DNA of 60,000 nucleotides. It comes from Cryptomeria japonica. Its lineage: Eukaryota > Streptophyta > Pinopsida > Cupressales > Cupressaceae. The stretch is taken from the NCBI RefSeq assembly GCF_030272615.1, contig NC_081410.1, positions 256,109,533 to 256,169,532 of the forward strand. The letters are read 5' to 3'. A program made the translations under genes and the position numbers. The notes beneath the pieces are model-generated. The model saw nothing but the letters and a program-made list of their open reading frames with translations, made no database searches and was not told where the DNA came from. Below are positions 21,273 to 32,464 of the stretch, piece by piece; positions within the stretch are counted from its first letter, which is position 1, and each line of letters starts with the position of its first letter.

Positions 21273-22737
21273 TGACTAGTTTTCAGCAGTAGATCCTTTA
21301 TTTTGTTCATTTTTATGACTAAGAGACTTGGCATTCCCCTGATTGCAAATTTCATTACTTTATTCACTGGTAGAGTCTGTCTCCGGGTTAATGGTACATA
21401 AGTAATGGATAATGGATTTGTCATTTGGAAAAATTGGTATATCATGAGTTTCAGGTTCATCCCAATATATGAGGTCAGGAAAGACAAGTGGTAAGGACTC
21501 ATTTGGTGGATCAAGTTCTGCTACTATAAGTGTCAGGACGAAAGTATCATTGTGATTAGTCAGGGTGTTAAAGAAGTTAAGGATTTCATCGAGGTCTTCG
21601 ATGGTATCATCTTCCATATAGACGCTCATAATGTCACTGCTCATTTTCCTTGGCATCATAAATATTTTGTGGACCAAATTCAAGTGGTCTAGATTCTGTG
21701 TCGCATTCTTCTTGAGAGATGGGTGTATTACTGTCATTTGCACAAATATCTTTAGTAACATTAAAATAGCTACCCCATTCATATTCATTGGAATCAGTCT
21801 TAGAGGTATTATCCCAGATTCTAGCAGTGTTGTGAACTGGTATGTTGTAGGGTGAGAACAGGTCTTTGATAATTAATACAAGTTTGATAGTTTTCTCTAA
21901 TTCTATGTCAGATCCTACTTCTACTTTTTGCATTTGTTCATATACTGTCTCTCCTTGGGGAGGAATGATGTTATTAGGAGGTGATTCTTCTTTGTTGGAT
22001 ATTGGTTCTTGAATATGATGTGCTTCTATAGTAGATTCTTCTTTCTCTTGATTGATAGGTTGCTTTTGATATTGCTTTTTTTCTTGATGTTCACATTCCT
22101 TACGTATTGTCTCAGCTAACTCAAATAGTGCCTCCTATCAGGAGTCTTCTTTGTATTTCTTCTTTTCTTTCCACTGAGGTTTTTGATATTTGTGTGGTGT
22201 CCTCTTTGGTAGTAGAGTTATTTCAAAGCCTAATCCCTTTTTGTCTTTACTGAATTGTGAAGGAGGATCCAATGGTTCTGTGATGCCTCCCTGACATTTT
22301 CCAATAGGTCCTTTGCCATTGTATCCCATTTGTTGCATGATCAATTAGCCTTTTCCATACAGGTGTGTTGGTATAGCTACCTCCATAATAGCTGCTCTAT
22401 CTTCTTCCTCATCCTTGTACAACCAACTAAGGATGTCCTTTTCCTCTGATTCATGTGCTAGAGTGCCTAGTTGGATAAATGTGCCATCAAACTTGGTGAT
22501 GGGCTGGGTTGCTTGATGTGTTGATGTTGTAGGTAATCCATGAGATTTAGGTGATGTTGGTAAGTTGGTCAAACACATGGGTTCCAAAGAGTACTCTCCC
22601 ATTCCTTGCTCTTTGATTTTTATTTTCAGCTTGAAATCTATAGACAGTGAGGTAGACTTTTCTTGCTGAGGATCTGGTGTTGAGTAATTTTGTTTTTCTC
22701 TATTATGTGTAACCAAGTTGTCTTGGGCTGCCCCCAT
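21273..22737 (-). pseudogene. Element F linker with G-patch domain
   Basis: Minus-strand region between protease and RT. At 22344-22205 a G-patch motif MIMQQMGYNGKGPIGK...KKGLGFE is clear; G-patches bind RNA or activate DEAH helicases and are recurrent in Tat-lineage polyproteins. The rest (21273-22137) is an acidic, low-complexity linker in changing frames. 22345-22737 is the segment joining protease to the G-patch. Decayed by stops and frameshifts. Confidence 0.7.
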
Positions 22738-23568
22738 AGCATTACAATGTTTAAAAGGATTATGATTTGCTGATATGGAAATCTCCTATCCATTGTAGGG
22801 GAACTTAACACACTAATGATAAGTAGAAGGTACTACTTGCATTTCATGTATCCAAGGTCGACCCAATAAGATATTGTATGTGAGATCTATGTCCAAGACT
22901 TGGCACATAGTGTCCTTTTATATTGGTCCCACTTGAATTGGCAACATTATTGTTCCTTTAGATGATCTTTCTTCACCATCATATGCTTTGATAGTGATCT
23001 TTTTGTGTGGATCAATAGATTTCTCAAAGAAGCCTAATGCACAGATAAGTTTTAAGGTACAAATATTTAGTCTAGCTCCTCCATCTATTAATACTCTTTT
23101 GACTCGATGCTTGTAGACCAAGACTTCAATGTGGAGTGGAGTATTGTGTGGATGGCTCAATGAGATATTATCATGCTCAGAAAAAGTGAGGTTATGAGGC
23201 CCTATCATATGAGCCACCATGGCTTGGAATTTGTCAGCATCCAAATCTTGAGGTACATTTGTTTCTAGTAACGCTTGTTCCAATATGTCTTTGTGTTTTG
23301 GCGAAAGTTTGAGCAACTCTAGTATAGATATTTGAGCAGGAGTTTTACGCAGTTGACTGACTAGATTATATTGAATTTTGGGTATGGTGTTTGCTATTGA
23401 CATATGCCCTTTCAAGACATATTTTTGAGCTCTAGTTGTTACGTTGATAGATTCATGTTCCCGCTTATCTCTGATTGTGATGACGTTTACTTGATTGTCT
23501 TTAGCTGATATATGATTGATGGTGTTATTGTATATGTGATTGATACGAGCTCCATGTGTATCATTCAA
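22738..23568 (-). pseudogene. Element F aspartic protease
   Basis: Minus-strand ORF of 216 codons at 22918-23568 with RVLIDGGARLNICTLK near residues 158-175. This is the retropepsin active site with the usual DSGA replaced by DGGA, a variant common in this lineage. Downstream, KGTIMLPIQVGP is a typical flap/strand region. It would process the polyprotein. Preceded by a degenerate zinc knuckle (CVFHHKKGHQTNDCM, near 23740-23700) from Gag. Confidence 0.78.
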
Positions 23569-24575
23569 GGTTGAAACTTCATCCTTGTTGTAGTTTGGAA
23601 GAGGATTTTAAAAGGCTTCATGGTCACAATTTGTCTTGAGACCATCGATTGTTAAATCGCCTCTATCAATCATGTCTTGAATAATGTTTTCAGTCTCATG
23701 CAATCATTGGTTTGATGACCTTTTTTATGATGAAAAACACAAAAGTGTGAGTCATTCCACTAGGGTGGTTTGATTTGTGGCTCAAAGTTGTTGATTGCTG
23801 GTAAGGAGATAATTTTGTTTGCCAAGAGTTCTCTGAATGCTGACTCTAATGATTGCCCCAGCGGTGTGTAAATACGTTTTTGAAAGTTGTTTGCATTACC
23901 TCGTGAGTTTGGATTAGGTCCTCGATTGGTGTTATTGTTTTGGGTATTGTTTGTGTTGAGTTGATCTTGATTGGTATTTGGTGCATAAGTGTTAGTGCCT
24001 TGGTTAGCACCTTTGGGATTCTTTGTTGCTTGAGGATTACCTGATAATGTGAGCACGGGCTGCTTTGATTTTGGATCAATTGATTCATTTCCTCCCTCAT
24101 TTCCATTGTTTTTGTTTCTGGTCTAGAATCTGAATTTGTCTAAGTTGTTGTTGTTTTGGTTGTTGTAATTGGATGAACTTGTTCCTTCTTTGAAGAATTT
24201 TAACGTTCCTTTCTTGACACATGCTTCTTCTACTTGGATGCCATTCTCAATCAACTTGGCAAAAGATGGTATGCATTGGAGTTTGAGTCTATAACTCATC
24301 TCACTATTCAAGTTGTCAATGAAAATTTCCATCTTTTCCTTTTTTGGCACATCACGAGGATATCTCAAAACCATACAGCGCCAACATTGAAGGAATATCA
24401 TGAATGTTTCATTGTTTTTCTGCTTGGTATTACAGACATCTAGCATAGTGATAGCATGTTGAATGTTATAGGAATATTGAGTTATGAATTTGTTGACTAG
24501 TTCATCAAATGATCTGACAGGAGGTGTGATTTTGGATAACCATTACAACATTTGCCCTCCCAAGCTTCTTGGGAA
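23569..24575 (-). pseudogene. Element F gag, 3' portion
   Basis: Minus strand, continuing from 31228 on the other side of C. It starts in the conserved gypsy capsid motif (LFPRSLGG at the insertion site), then FDELVNKFITQYSYNIQH, MLDVCNTKQKNNETF and RYPRDVPKKEKMEIF (24446-24330), all typical of the Gag capsid domain. An Asn-rich linker and YTPLGQSLESAFRELLAN follow. Internal stops near 24545 and a frame change near 24120 break it. Confidence 0.85.
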
Positions 24576-26058
24576 TGTTGGCATTATAACAGACAATGGG
24601 AGATTGTTGGCATTTCAATAAGGATATTGAGAAGGTTGTTGATGATTATGGGTATAACTGATTAAGGATGATTTACTGTCTTAATATTATTATTTTGTCA
24701 TTGATGTCAAGATATTGATTTTCTAAATTAGTATGATGTTGCCATATCTTGAGAAGTATGATTTGATGAGTATAAAGGTGTCAATAAAAGACACAGAAAG
24801 AACATGATGGATAGGGGGAGAAATAAGTTATTCAATGGGCAACAATTACCGAGTTAGACAATGATGAGATCATGATGTTTTGATTGTTTTGATATCATAC
24901 ACATGTTATTTATTGTAAGGTTAATACTATGCTATGTTACCGAGCAAAGAACCCAGTAGTAAACCCTAAGGTTATCGCTATCGGTTAATGAAGACAGAGT
25001 GTCTACCGAGTGAAGTTTAGTATTTACCAAGTTGCAACCGAGTAATAACATAATGCATTAAATGATTAAAAGCATTATTTAATGAATGGAGCTGATGAGC
25101 TGGAACTGATTAAATGATTGGTATGCCATGCATAAAGTTTGTTAAAGAATCTATGGCAAAGGAAAATTGGCATGAAGATCTATAGTGCAGATTGAACTGC
25201 ATACCCTAGCACAAGTTCCAAGGGGGGGTAAAATGTTTTTCAGATTGAAGAATACATTAAACTTGATCAAAGTTTGAAGATCTGATGGCTATGATTGATC
25301 ATGGGAAATGTGATCAAGGAGATTAAGCGGTTGGCAATTGTTTATAAATAGGGAACTGTTGATAAACAATGTATGCAGGCAAGTGTATGCATAGGGATGC
25401 TACATAGTAATTATCGAGCATAGAAGCTTGAAGAACTGTTTGTATAACAGAGTATAGAGCCCAATAGATGGACAAGATTAGTTCTATGTCTAGATTGTAT
25501 TGAGCAAATAAGAATCTGTTTTAGCATTTTAGATGTGAAGTTGCAGATAGATTTTTATTACTATTATTTTGTGAAGTGACAGAAAATCTCTTAACTGAGT
25601 GGACTTAACAGTCTTATGTGTAAAACCCTCTAGTAAGGTGACATTCTAATTGAGTGTTTGAAATCCTTTAACAAGGTCACTTCTAACAAGGTGAAGATCC
25701 TAACAGATCTGAGGGAAATCCCTTAACTAAGTCACATCTAGCAATGTGTTTGTAATCTTTAATAGGATTTGCTTTTAACCGAGCATATTCTAGAAGAGTA
25801 TATTTCTTAGTGGGTCCAAAATCCCACAGTGGTTTTTCCCTATTTGGGTTTCCATGTTAAATCTGGTGTTATGAGGTTTATGATGTTTATATGCTTTTGA
25901 GTTTACATGTTTAACAGTTTTGGTTATATTACTGAAGTATATGTTACCGAGGTTGAATCTGATGTTTTTATGGAAGATTAAGTTTGTATGATTCACCCCC
26001 CCCCCTCTCATCTTATCAGCTTGGCATTTGTACTTAATATTAAGTATCAGAACTATCA
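24576..26058 (+). repeat. 5' LTR of element C
   Basis: 1483 bp, TGTTGGCATTATAAC...AACTATCA. The first 28 bases end in GGGAGAT and are followed by a second TGTTGGCATT, so the terminus looks duplicated. A TATA box lies at 25343-25350, degenerate CTTTAACAAGGT-type sub-repeats at about 25580-25790, the TTTTTCCC..TTGGGTTTCC motif at 25831-25853, and a run of 10 C near 25998. Confidence 0.9.
25343..25350 (+). promoter_or_regulatory. TATA box in the C 5' LTR
   Basis: TATAAATA followed by GGGAAC. D has the same box at 44398-44405 in its 5' LTR. Confidence 0.65.
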
Positions 26059-26060
26059 AT

Positions 26061-26072
26061 TGGTGTCAGAGC
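26061..26072 (+). promoter_or_regulatory. Primer binding site of element C
   Basis: TGGTGTCAGAGC, one change from the initiator-Met type TGGTATCAGAGC, two bases after the LTR. Confidence 0.85.
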
Positions 26073-26122
26073 TTTGGACTCTGGAAGAAAAGTTTAAAGG
26101 TACTTGAGGCAAAGATCCAAAG

Positions 26123-29100
26123 ATGTATAAGAGGGATGCACCAAAGCTGAACAAGTCATGTTTCTCTACATGGTAGAAAAGGATGAAGCTGCACCTATTA
26201 GAAGTTGGAGAATATATTCTATATTATCTGGAGAATGATTTCATTACACCGAGCACCTATCCATTGACAATGGAAGAGATAAAGGCAAAGCAAGAACATA
26301 TCCAAGCAATGATTGAAATAACATCTCCATTGACTGACTCAGAGTTTAATGATCTAGAAGGCTGCAATAATGCGAAGGCAATGTGGGACAACCTCATATC
26401 TATATATGGCGGTGATGAACATGTTCAAAGAGAAAAAGTGGATAGTGTAAGAGGGCAACTTGAATCTATGAGGATGAATGAAGGTGAGAACATAACTCAG
26501 TATAGCACAAGACTAAAGGAGATTGTTAATCAAATCAAAGGAGTAGGTGGAACCATTGAAGAAAAGGATATAACAAGTAAGTTGTTAAGAACCCTTCTAC
26601 CAGCTTATGCAATTAGAGTCTCTGCAATCAATGAATTAAGGTCTATACCCAATATGTAAGTTTCTTTAGGTGCTACTATTGGTAAGCTACATGCATTTGA
26701 GTTAAGTAATTTTGATAACAGTGGGTCTTCGGTAAATAAAGTTGAATCTGCATTTAGTTCTTTTCATCTTGATGAATCTAATAATTACAGTGGAGCAAGT
26801 GAAATATTTTGTAAGAACATGGAGGAAGTACACAAACTGTATGAGGAAATTAGAAAGCAAGAAGAGTTTGAAGCACTATTGGCCAGAAGGTTATCGAGAG
26901 GCAAAGGTAAGTATAAAGGAAAACTACCTTTGAAATGTTTCAATTGTGATAAGATAAGACACATGGCTTCTAACTGTCCTAACAAGGATTCTAATGAAAA
27001 GAGAGATTACCGAGATAATAGATAGAAAGACAATCATTACAAAGGACACTGAGACTTTAGAAGAAGAGATAGAAAGACATGCTTAATAGCTAATGAGGAA
27101 TCCAATGATGATAAATCAGATGAAATTGATACAGAGGAAGTAGTTTATGTGGCTATCAAAGATGGATCAGATGAAGAAAGGTATGAAGAAAAAGCCCTAA
27201 TATCTCACATAAATACTAATGATTCTTGGATCATAGGTAGTGGATGCTCACATCACATGACTGGTAATAAACACAAGTTTGTTATGTTAGAAGATTATGA
27301 TGGAGGCTATGTCGAAGTTATTTTAAAATATTTGGAAGTAGATGCTATGTACACAAAGATGATAGAAATGGAAAGTTTGATCAGAAAAGTGTAGAAGGAA
27401 CATTTCTAGGTTATTCTTTAGAAGCAAAGCATTTAAATGTCTGATCAAATCATCTAACAAAATAGTAGAAAGTGCAAATGCAAAAATTGATGAATTTGCA
27501 GAAAGAAATGATGAAGGAAATTCCAAAGAACCAAAAGATTATGATGAATTTGTCTATGTTCAACTGACAAGTCCTACCGAGAAAACAGTTGAAGAAAATG
27601 AAGAGAATATCTAGTTACCGAGTGATGAAGAAGATCATACAGAGCCTATCAAACCTATATTAGCCAAGTATGTCAGAAGACATCATGCACCAAGTCAGCT
27701 TATAGGAGATAAGGATGATCCAGTGATGACAAGGAATAAACTGAGATAGAACACATGTCTGATATCTGAATTTGAACCGAGAATAGTGAAAGAGGCATTT
27801 AACAGTGAAGATTGGATAAATGCTATGACAGAAGAGATTGATCAAATCAAGAAGAATGACACATGGACACTAATCCCAAGACTGAAGGACAAAATGTAAT
27901 AGGTACAAAGTGGATTTTCATAAACAAGCTAAATGAAAAAGGTGAGGTCATTCAAAATAAATCAAGACTAGTATGCAAAGGTTATGCTCAAGAAGAAGCA
28001 ATTGATTATGGTGAAACTTTGGCACCTGTGGCTAGACTTGAAGGAGTAAGAACATTCTTGGCATATGCTACTTTCAAAAACTTCAAGGTATATCAAATGG
28101 ATGTCAAATTTGCATTTCTAAATGGAATATTAGAAGAAGAAGTTTTTATTGAACAACCTAAAGGATTTGTTGAAGACAAGAGTAAAAATCAAGTATGTAA
28201 ATTGAACAAAGCATTATATGGTTTGAAACAAGCACCTAGAGCATGGTATGAAAGATTGCACTCTTATTTGATTAAGATTGGTTTTATAAGGACAAGTGAG
28301 AATAGCAATATGTACATGAAGAATGACGAAAATGGAATACTGATCTCAGCCATATTTGTTGATGATATTATATTTTGTGGAAATGACTCTTTATGCAAGA
28401 ACTTTGGAAATGAAATGAGCAAAGAATTTGAGATGTCATTAATCAGTGAGATAAAGTATTTTATAGGTTTATAGATACTGCAAATGAAAAATGAGATTTT
28501 CATTACTCAATCCAAGTGCATAAAGGAAATCTTGAAGAAATTTGGAATGGAGGATTCAAAACCAGTAAGTACTCCTATGACTACCAACTGTAAATTATCA
28601 AAGAATGATGAATCTGCGTCTGTTGATGAGACACTTTACCGATCCATGATTGGAAAGCTACAATATGTTGTTCACAGTAGGCCAGATATAGCACATGCAG
28701 TAGGTATAGTTGCAAGATTCTCTATAGATCCCAAGGAAACACACATGATAGCAATCAAAAGAATTTTTAGATACTTGAAAGGAACTGAGGATTATGGCTT
28801 AGTATATCAGAGAGGAAATGACTTTGATTTAAAAGTTTATATTGATGTTGATTGGGCAGGCAACATTGATGACTGAAAAAGCACAAGTGGAGGAGCTTTC
28901 TTTTTAGGAGAAAGACTACTAAGTTGGCTTAGCAAGAAACAAGGATGTGTTTCATAGTCAACAGTAGAAGCTGAATATGTTGCTACAGCATTAAATTGTA
29001 CCAACATAGCATGGATCAAACAGCTGTTGGATGGTATAAATGAGAAAGTTACCGAGCCAGTAACTATATTCTGTTACAATACTAGTGCCATTAACATTTC

Positions 29101-29308
29101 AAAGAATCATGTTATGCACTCTAAGATGAAACACATCTCTATCAAATATCATTATCTTAGAGAAGAAGCTCAAGAGAAGAAAGTGGTGTTGGAATATGCT
29201 AGCACAAAGGAACAAATAGCAGATATCTTCACCAAGCCACTGTTGAGGGACACTTTTGAGTATCTCAGAAGTAAGTTAGGGGTCCTACCCCTGTCTTCCA
29301 TTCACTGA
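26123..29308 (+). pseudogene. Element C gag-pol polyprotein lacking integrase core
   Basis: Starts at ATG 26123 (MYKRDAPKLN, as in D). UBN2-type Gag, CCHC knuckle CFNCDKIRHMASNC (26937; the Gly is changed), protease motif GSGCSHHMTG in which the catalytic Asp of DSG is now Gly (27237). A junction at about 27312-27320 then fuses this directly to sequence downstream of the integrase core. RT follows with FVDD at 28360 and RNase H to 29308. Stops include TAG at 26175 where D has CAG, and TAG at 28472. The deletion leaves RT and RNase H readable but removes integration, so this copy depended on relatives at best. Confidence 0.9.
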
Positions 29309-29719
29309 CCGAGTTTGGTGCAACCATCAATTCGATGACTCTACTGAATATCTTTTAGGAGTTGATGCTGATTTACACACTATAGGAGGTTTTCTAAAGG
29401 TGTGCAGGGAACAATATAGGAAATAGGAATTGAAGACAAAATGCTCTGACTGAGACTAAGTTGATACATCACAACAGGAAATCACTTCATACAGGAAGAA
29501 ATTATGTTTTAGTTCTTTACTTTTTGGCATTGTTGTCAAAGGGGGAGAAGACTGGAGAAGACTGAAGAAAAGAAAGACTGAGAAAAGAGGAGAAGTATAA
29601 TGTATGGGGGAGAAGACTGATGACAGGGGAAGAGCATTTCAGCATTTCACAGTGTCACAGCAATTCGAATCAATTAGGTCAAATCAATTGATTTTGCCAT
29701 CAACACCAAAGGGGGAGAT
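29309..29719 (+). promoter_or_regulatory. Element C 3' untranslated region with two polypurine tracts
   Basis: PPT AAAGGGGGAGAT at 29708-29719 abuts the 3' LTR. The upstream tract AAAGGGGGAGA is at 29538-29548. The left inverted-repeat arm TTTGGCATTG is at 29523-29532; the right arm has drifted to CAACACCAAA (29701-29710). Confidence 0.85.
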
Positions 29720-31227
29720 TGTTGGCATTATAATAGACAATGGGAGATTGTTGGCATTTCAATAAGGATATTGAGAAGGTTGTTGATGATTATGGGTATA
29801 ACTGATTAAGGATGATTTACTATCTTAATATTATTATTTTTTCATTGATGTCAAGATATTGATTTTCTAAATCAGTATGATGTTGCCATATATTGAGAAG
29901 TATGATTTGATGAGTATAAAGGTGTCGGTAAAAGACACAAAAAGAATATGATGGATAAGGGGAGAAATAAGTTATTCAATGGGCAACTTTTACCGAGTTA
30001 GACAATGATGAGATCATGATGTTTAGATTGTTTTGATATCATACATGTGTTATTTATTGTAAGGTTAATACTATACTATGTTACCAAGCAAAGAACCTAG
30101 TCGGTAAACCCTAAGGTTATCGCTATCGGTTAATGAAGACAGAGTGTCTATCGAGTGAAGTTTAGTATTTACCAAGTTGCAACCGAGTAATAACATAATG
30201 CATTAAATGATTAAAAGCATTATTTAATGAAAGGAGCTAATGAGCTGGAACTGATTAAATGATTGGTATGTCATGCATAAAGTTTGTTAAAGAATCTATG
30301 GCAAAGGAAAATTGGCATGAAGATCTACAGCGCAGATTGAACCGCATACCCTAGCACAAGTTCCAAGAAATGTATGAAAGTTCCAAGGAAGGGTAAAATG
30401 TTTTTCAAATCGAAGAATACATTGAACCTAGTCAAAGTTTGAAGATTTGATGGCTATGATTGATCATGGGAAATGTGATCAAGGAGATTAAGCGGTTGGC
30501 AATTGTTTATAAATAGGGAACTATTGATAAACAATGTATGTGGGCAAGTGTATGCACAGAGATGCTACATAGTAATTATCGAGCATAGAAGCTTGAAGAA
30601 CTATTTGTATAACAGAGTATAGAGCCTAGCAGATGGACAAGATTAGTTCTATGTCTAGATTGTATTGAGCAAATAAGAATCTGTTTTAGCATTTTAGATG
30701 TGAAGTTGCAGATAGATTTTTATTACTATTATTTTATGAAGTGATAGAAAATCTCTTAACCGAGTGGACTCAACAGTCTTATGTGTAAAACCCTCTAGCA
30801 AGGTGACATTTTGATTGAGTGTTTGAAATCCTTTAACAAGGTCCCTTCTAACAAGGTGAAGACCCTAACAGGTCTGAGGGAAATCCCTTAACCGGGTCAC
30901 ATCTAGCAATATGTTTGTAATCTTTAACAGGATTTGCTTTTAATTGAGCATACTCTAGAAGAGTATATTTCTTAGTGGGTCCAAAATTCCACAGTGGTTT
31001 TTCCCTATTTGGGTTTCCACGTTAAATCTGGTGTTATGAGGTTTATGATGTTTATATGCTTTTGAGCTTGCATGTTTAACAATATTGGTTATATTACTGA
31101 AGTATATGTTACCGAGGTTGAATCTAATGTTTTTATGGAAGATTAAGTTTGTATGATTCACCCCCCCCCCCCCCCCTCATCTTATCATCTTGGCATCTGT
31201 CCTTAACATTAAGTATCAGAACTATTA
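29720..31227 (+). repeat. 3' LTR of element C
   Basis: 1508 bp. Over the first ~285 bases I count about 11 differences from the 5' LTR. The C tract is longer here (16 C, 31160-31175). The terminal dinucleotide is TA instead of CA. Confidence 0.9.
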
Positions 31228-32189
31228 GGGAATAACCTCATCAAATAGGTGTCATCATGGGTGAATTCAAGACTCATTGTACAAAATTATTGAACATGAT
31301 CACAGGGATCGCTTTTCCAATCATATTTGTCAAATTTGGGAATTTCTGAGTTTGGAGGAAAAGCTACCATGTTTAACCATTTGTCAAAAGGATAAGGACA
31401 AATTTCAGTTAAGGAGTACCGTACTGTTGTCCCTTGTTGCATGTCTTGCATTTGTCTTTGTAACATTTACATTTGTTGAGTGAGAGCAATCAAAGGTGCA
31501 TTATTTTTCTGAGGGAAGAGTTCTTCCCTTGCACTAGTTCTAGGCTAAAATGGTGTGTGGAATGGTATGTTTTGCTCTGAGATGTTTTGCTCAGGGATAT
31601 TTTTCTCAGGGATATTTTGCTCAGGGATATCTTGCTCAGGGTCACGTGTTTCTTCCTCTCTTTATCATTCTTGATATTCATAATGTTGAGATCTTGTTCT
31701 AAAAATGTTTGTGTCCAAATCTTCAGGAAGTTTAACTCCTTTGCTTGTGAGCATGAGCAAATATTTTTCTTTGTCATTTTCCATGAGCCTTTCCACAAGC
31801 CTTTGAAATGAAGCACTTTCTTGACACTCTTGAAGGAGTTCCTCAGTAATTTCAGTGTCCTCTAGATGTGGACCCTCAAAAGGATTTGATAATCTTTGAT
31901 TCATGTTGGATTCTGGTTGCATTTCACTTTGTTTGTTTCATTGAGAACAAGTAACAACGGGCATCTAGTAGAAGCTTTCTGTGACAAAAGGAATGAACTC
32001 TTCAATTTTTTGCTCAGGGGTTGGTGGTTCAAATCGGGGTATGTTATAAGTGATGTACTCTTCAGGAAAGAAGGCCGGATTGATCTTCCCTCCTTGATTT
32101 ATGCGTTGATTGAATGCTGATTTTTGATAGAATGCCCTACTCCTCAAGGGTTCCTTATCAAATTCATTTGTTTTGTTTTGAAGATACAA
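31228..32189 (-). pseudogene. Element F gag, 5' portion
   Basis: Minus-strand N-terminal Gag. It begins near 32189, has acidic helical sequence (ITEELLQECQESASFQRLVE) at 31860-31800, a tandem five-residue PEQNI/PEKNI repeat at 31641-31575, then the start of the capsid domain (FPPNSEIPKFDKYDWKSDPC, 31365-31300) leading to the DDTYLMRL block cut by C. Frame is largely held but has stops at 31970, 31660 and 31290. The normal leader and PBS upstream are missing; a copia fragment is there instead. Confidence 0.82.
31591..31641 (-). repeat. 15-bp tandem repeat in F gag
   Basis: Three to four copies of TCAGGGATATTTTGC-type units (plus strand), giving the repeated Pro-Glu-Gln/Lys-Asn-Ile peptide in Gag on the minus strand. 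The period is a multiple of three, so length changes keep the frame. Confidence 0.8.
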
Positions 32190-32464
32190 GCATATAAGAT
32201 GAAGGAATGTGCATGAAGCAGAGTTGTATCTCTCAGTCCACAGCAGAAGCCGAATATTCTTCTTTCTCGATGGTAGACTAGTCTCATGGATGAGAAAGAA
32301 GCAGAGTTGTATCTCTCAGTCCACAAGAGAAGCAGAATATGTAGCATCATTTATAAACTGCACTCAGACAATTTGGATGAAGCATGTATTAAGTGGTTTC
32401 AAAGTCTGCATATCTGAACTGGTGAGTATATTTTGTGATAACACAAGTGCAATTAATATTTCCA
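32190..32464 (+). other. Copia RNase H fragment replacing F leader and PBS
   Basis: Plus-strand sequence nearly identical to B RNase H (10570-10767): GRLVSWMRKKQS, SQSTREAEYVAS, FCDNTSAINIS. It begins within 32190-32214 and ends at TTCCA, which is shared by B RNase H and the F LTR (11392-11396). A 43-base segment is duplicated (32215-32257 and 32298-32340). This looks like filler DNA from break repair by template switching, not a transposition, since there is no LTR or TSD. It removed the PBS of F and 134 bases of its 5' LTR. Confidence 0.8.

Larger units (their letters stand above)
24576..31227 (+). mobile_element. Element C: Ty1/copia, internally deleted, inserted in F gag
   Basis: Plus-strand copia with TSD GGGAA (24571-24575 and 31228-31232). 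LTRs 24576-26058 and 29720-31227; the last CA of the 3' LTR has mutated to TA. Sister of D by LTR and coding sequence. Relative to D it lacks about 950 bp covering the end of protease, the GAG-pre-integrase finger and the integrase core, so it could not integrate on its own. The Gag frame of F continues across it once one GGGAA is removed. Confidence 0.92.

Noticed and set aside
31160-31175. Long C runs near the LTR 3' ends (also 2887-2898 on the minus strand, 51222-51233)
   Set aside because: They recur at one fixed site after GATTCA in all related LTRs and vary in length, so they are an LTR feature and not an independent G-quadruplex locus or an assembly error. Length variation is expected of a homopolymer.
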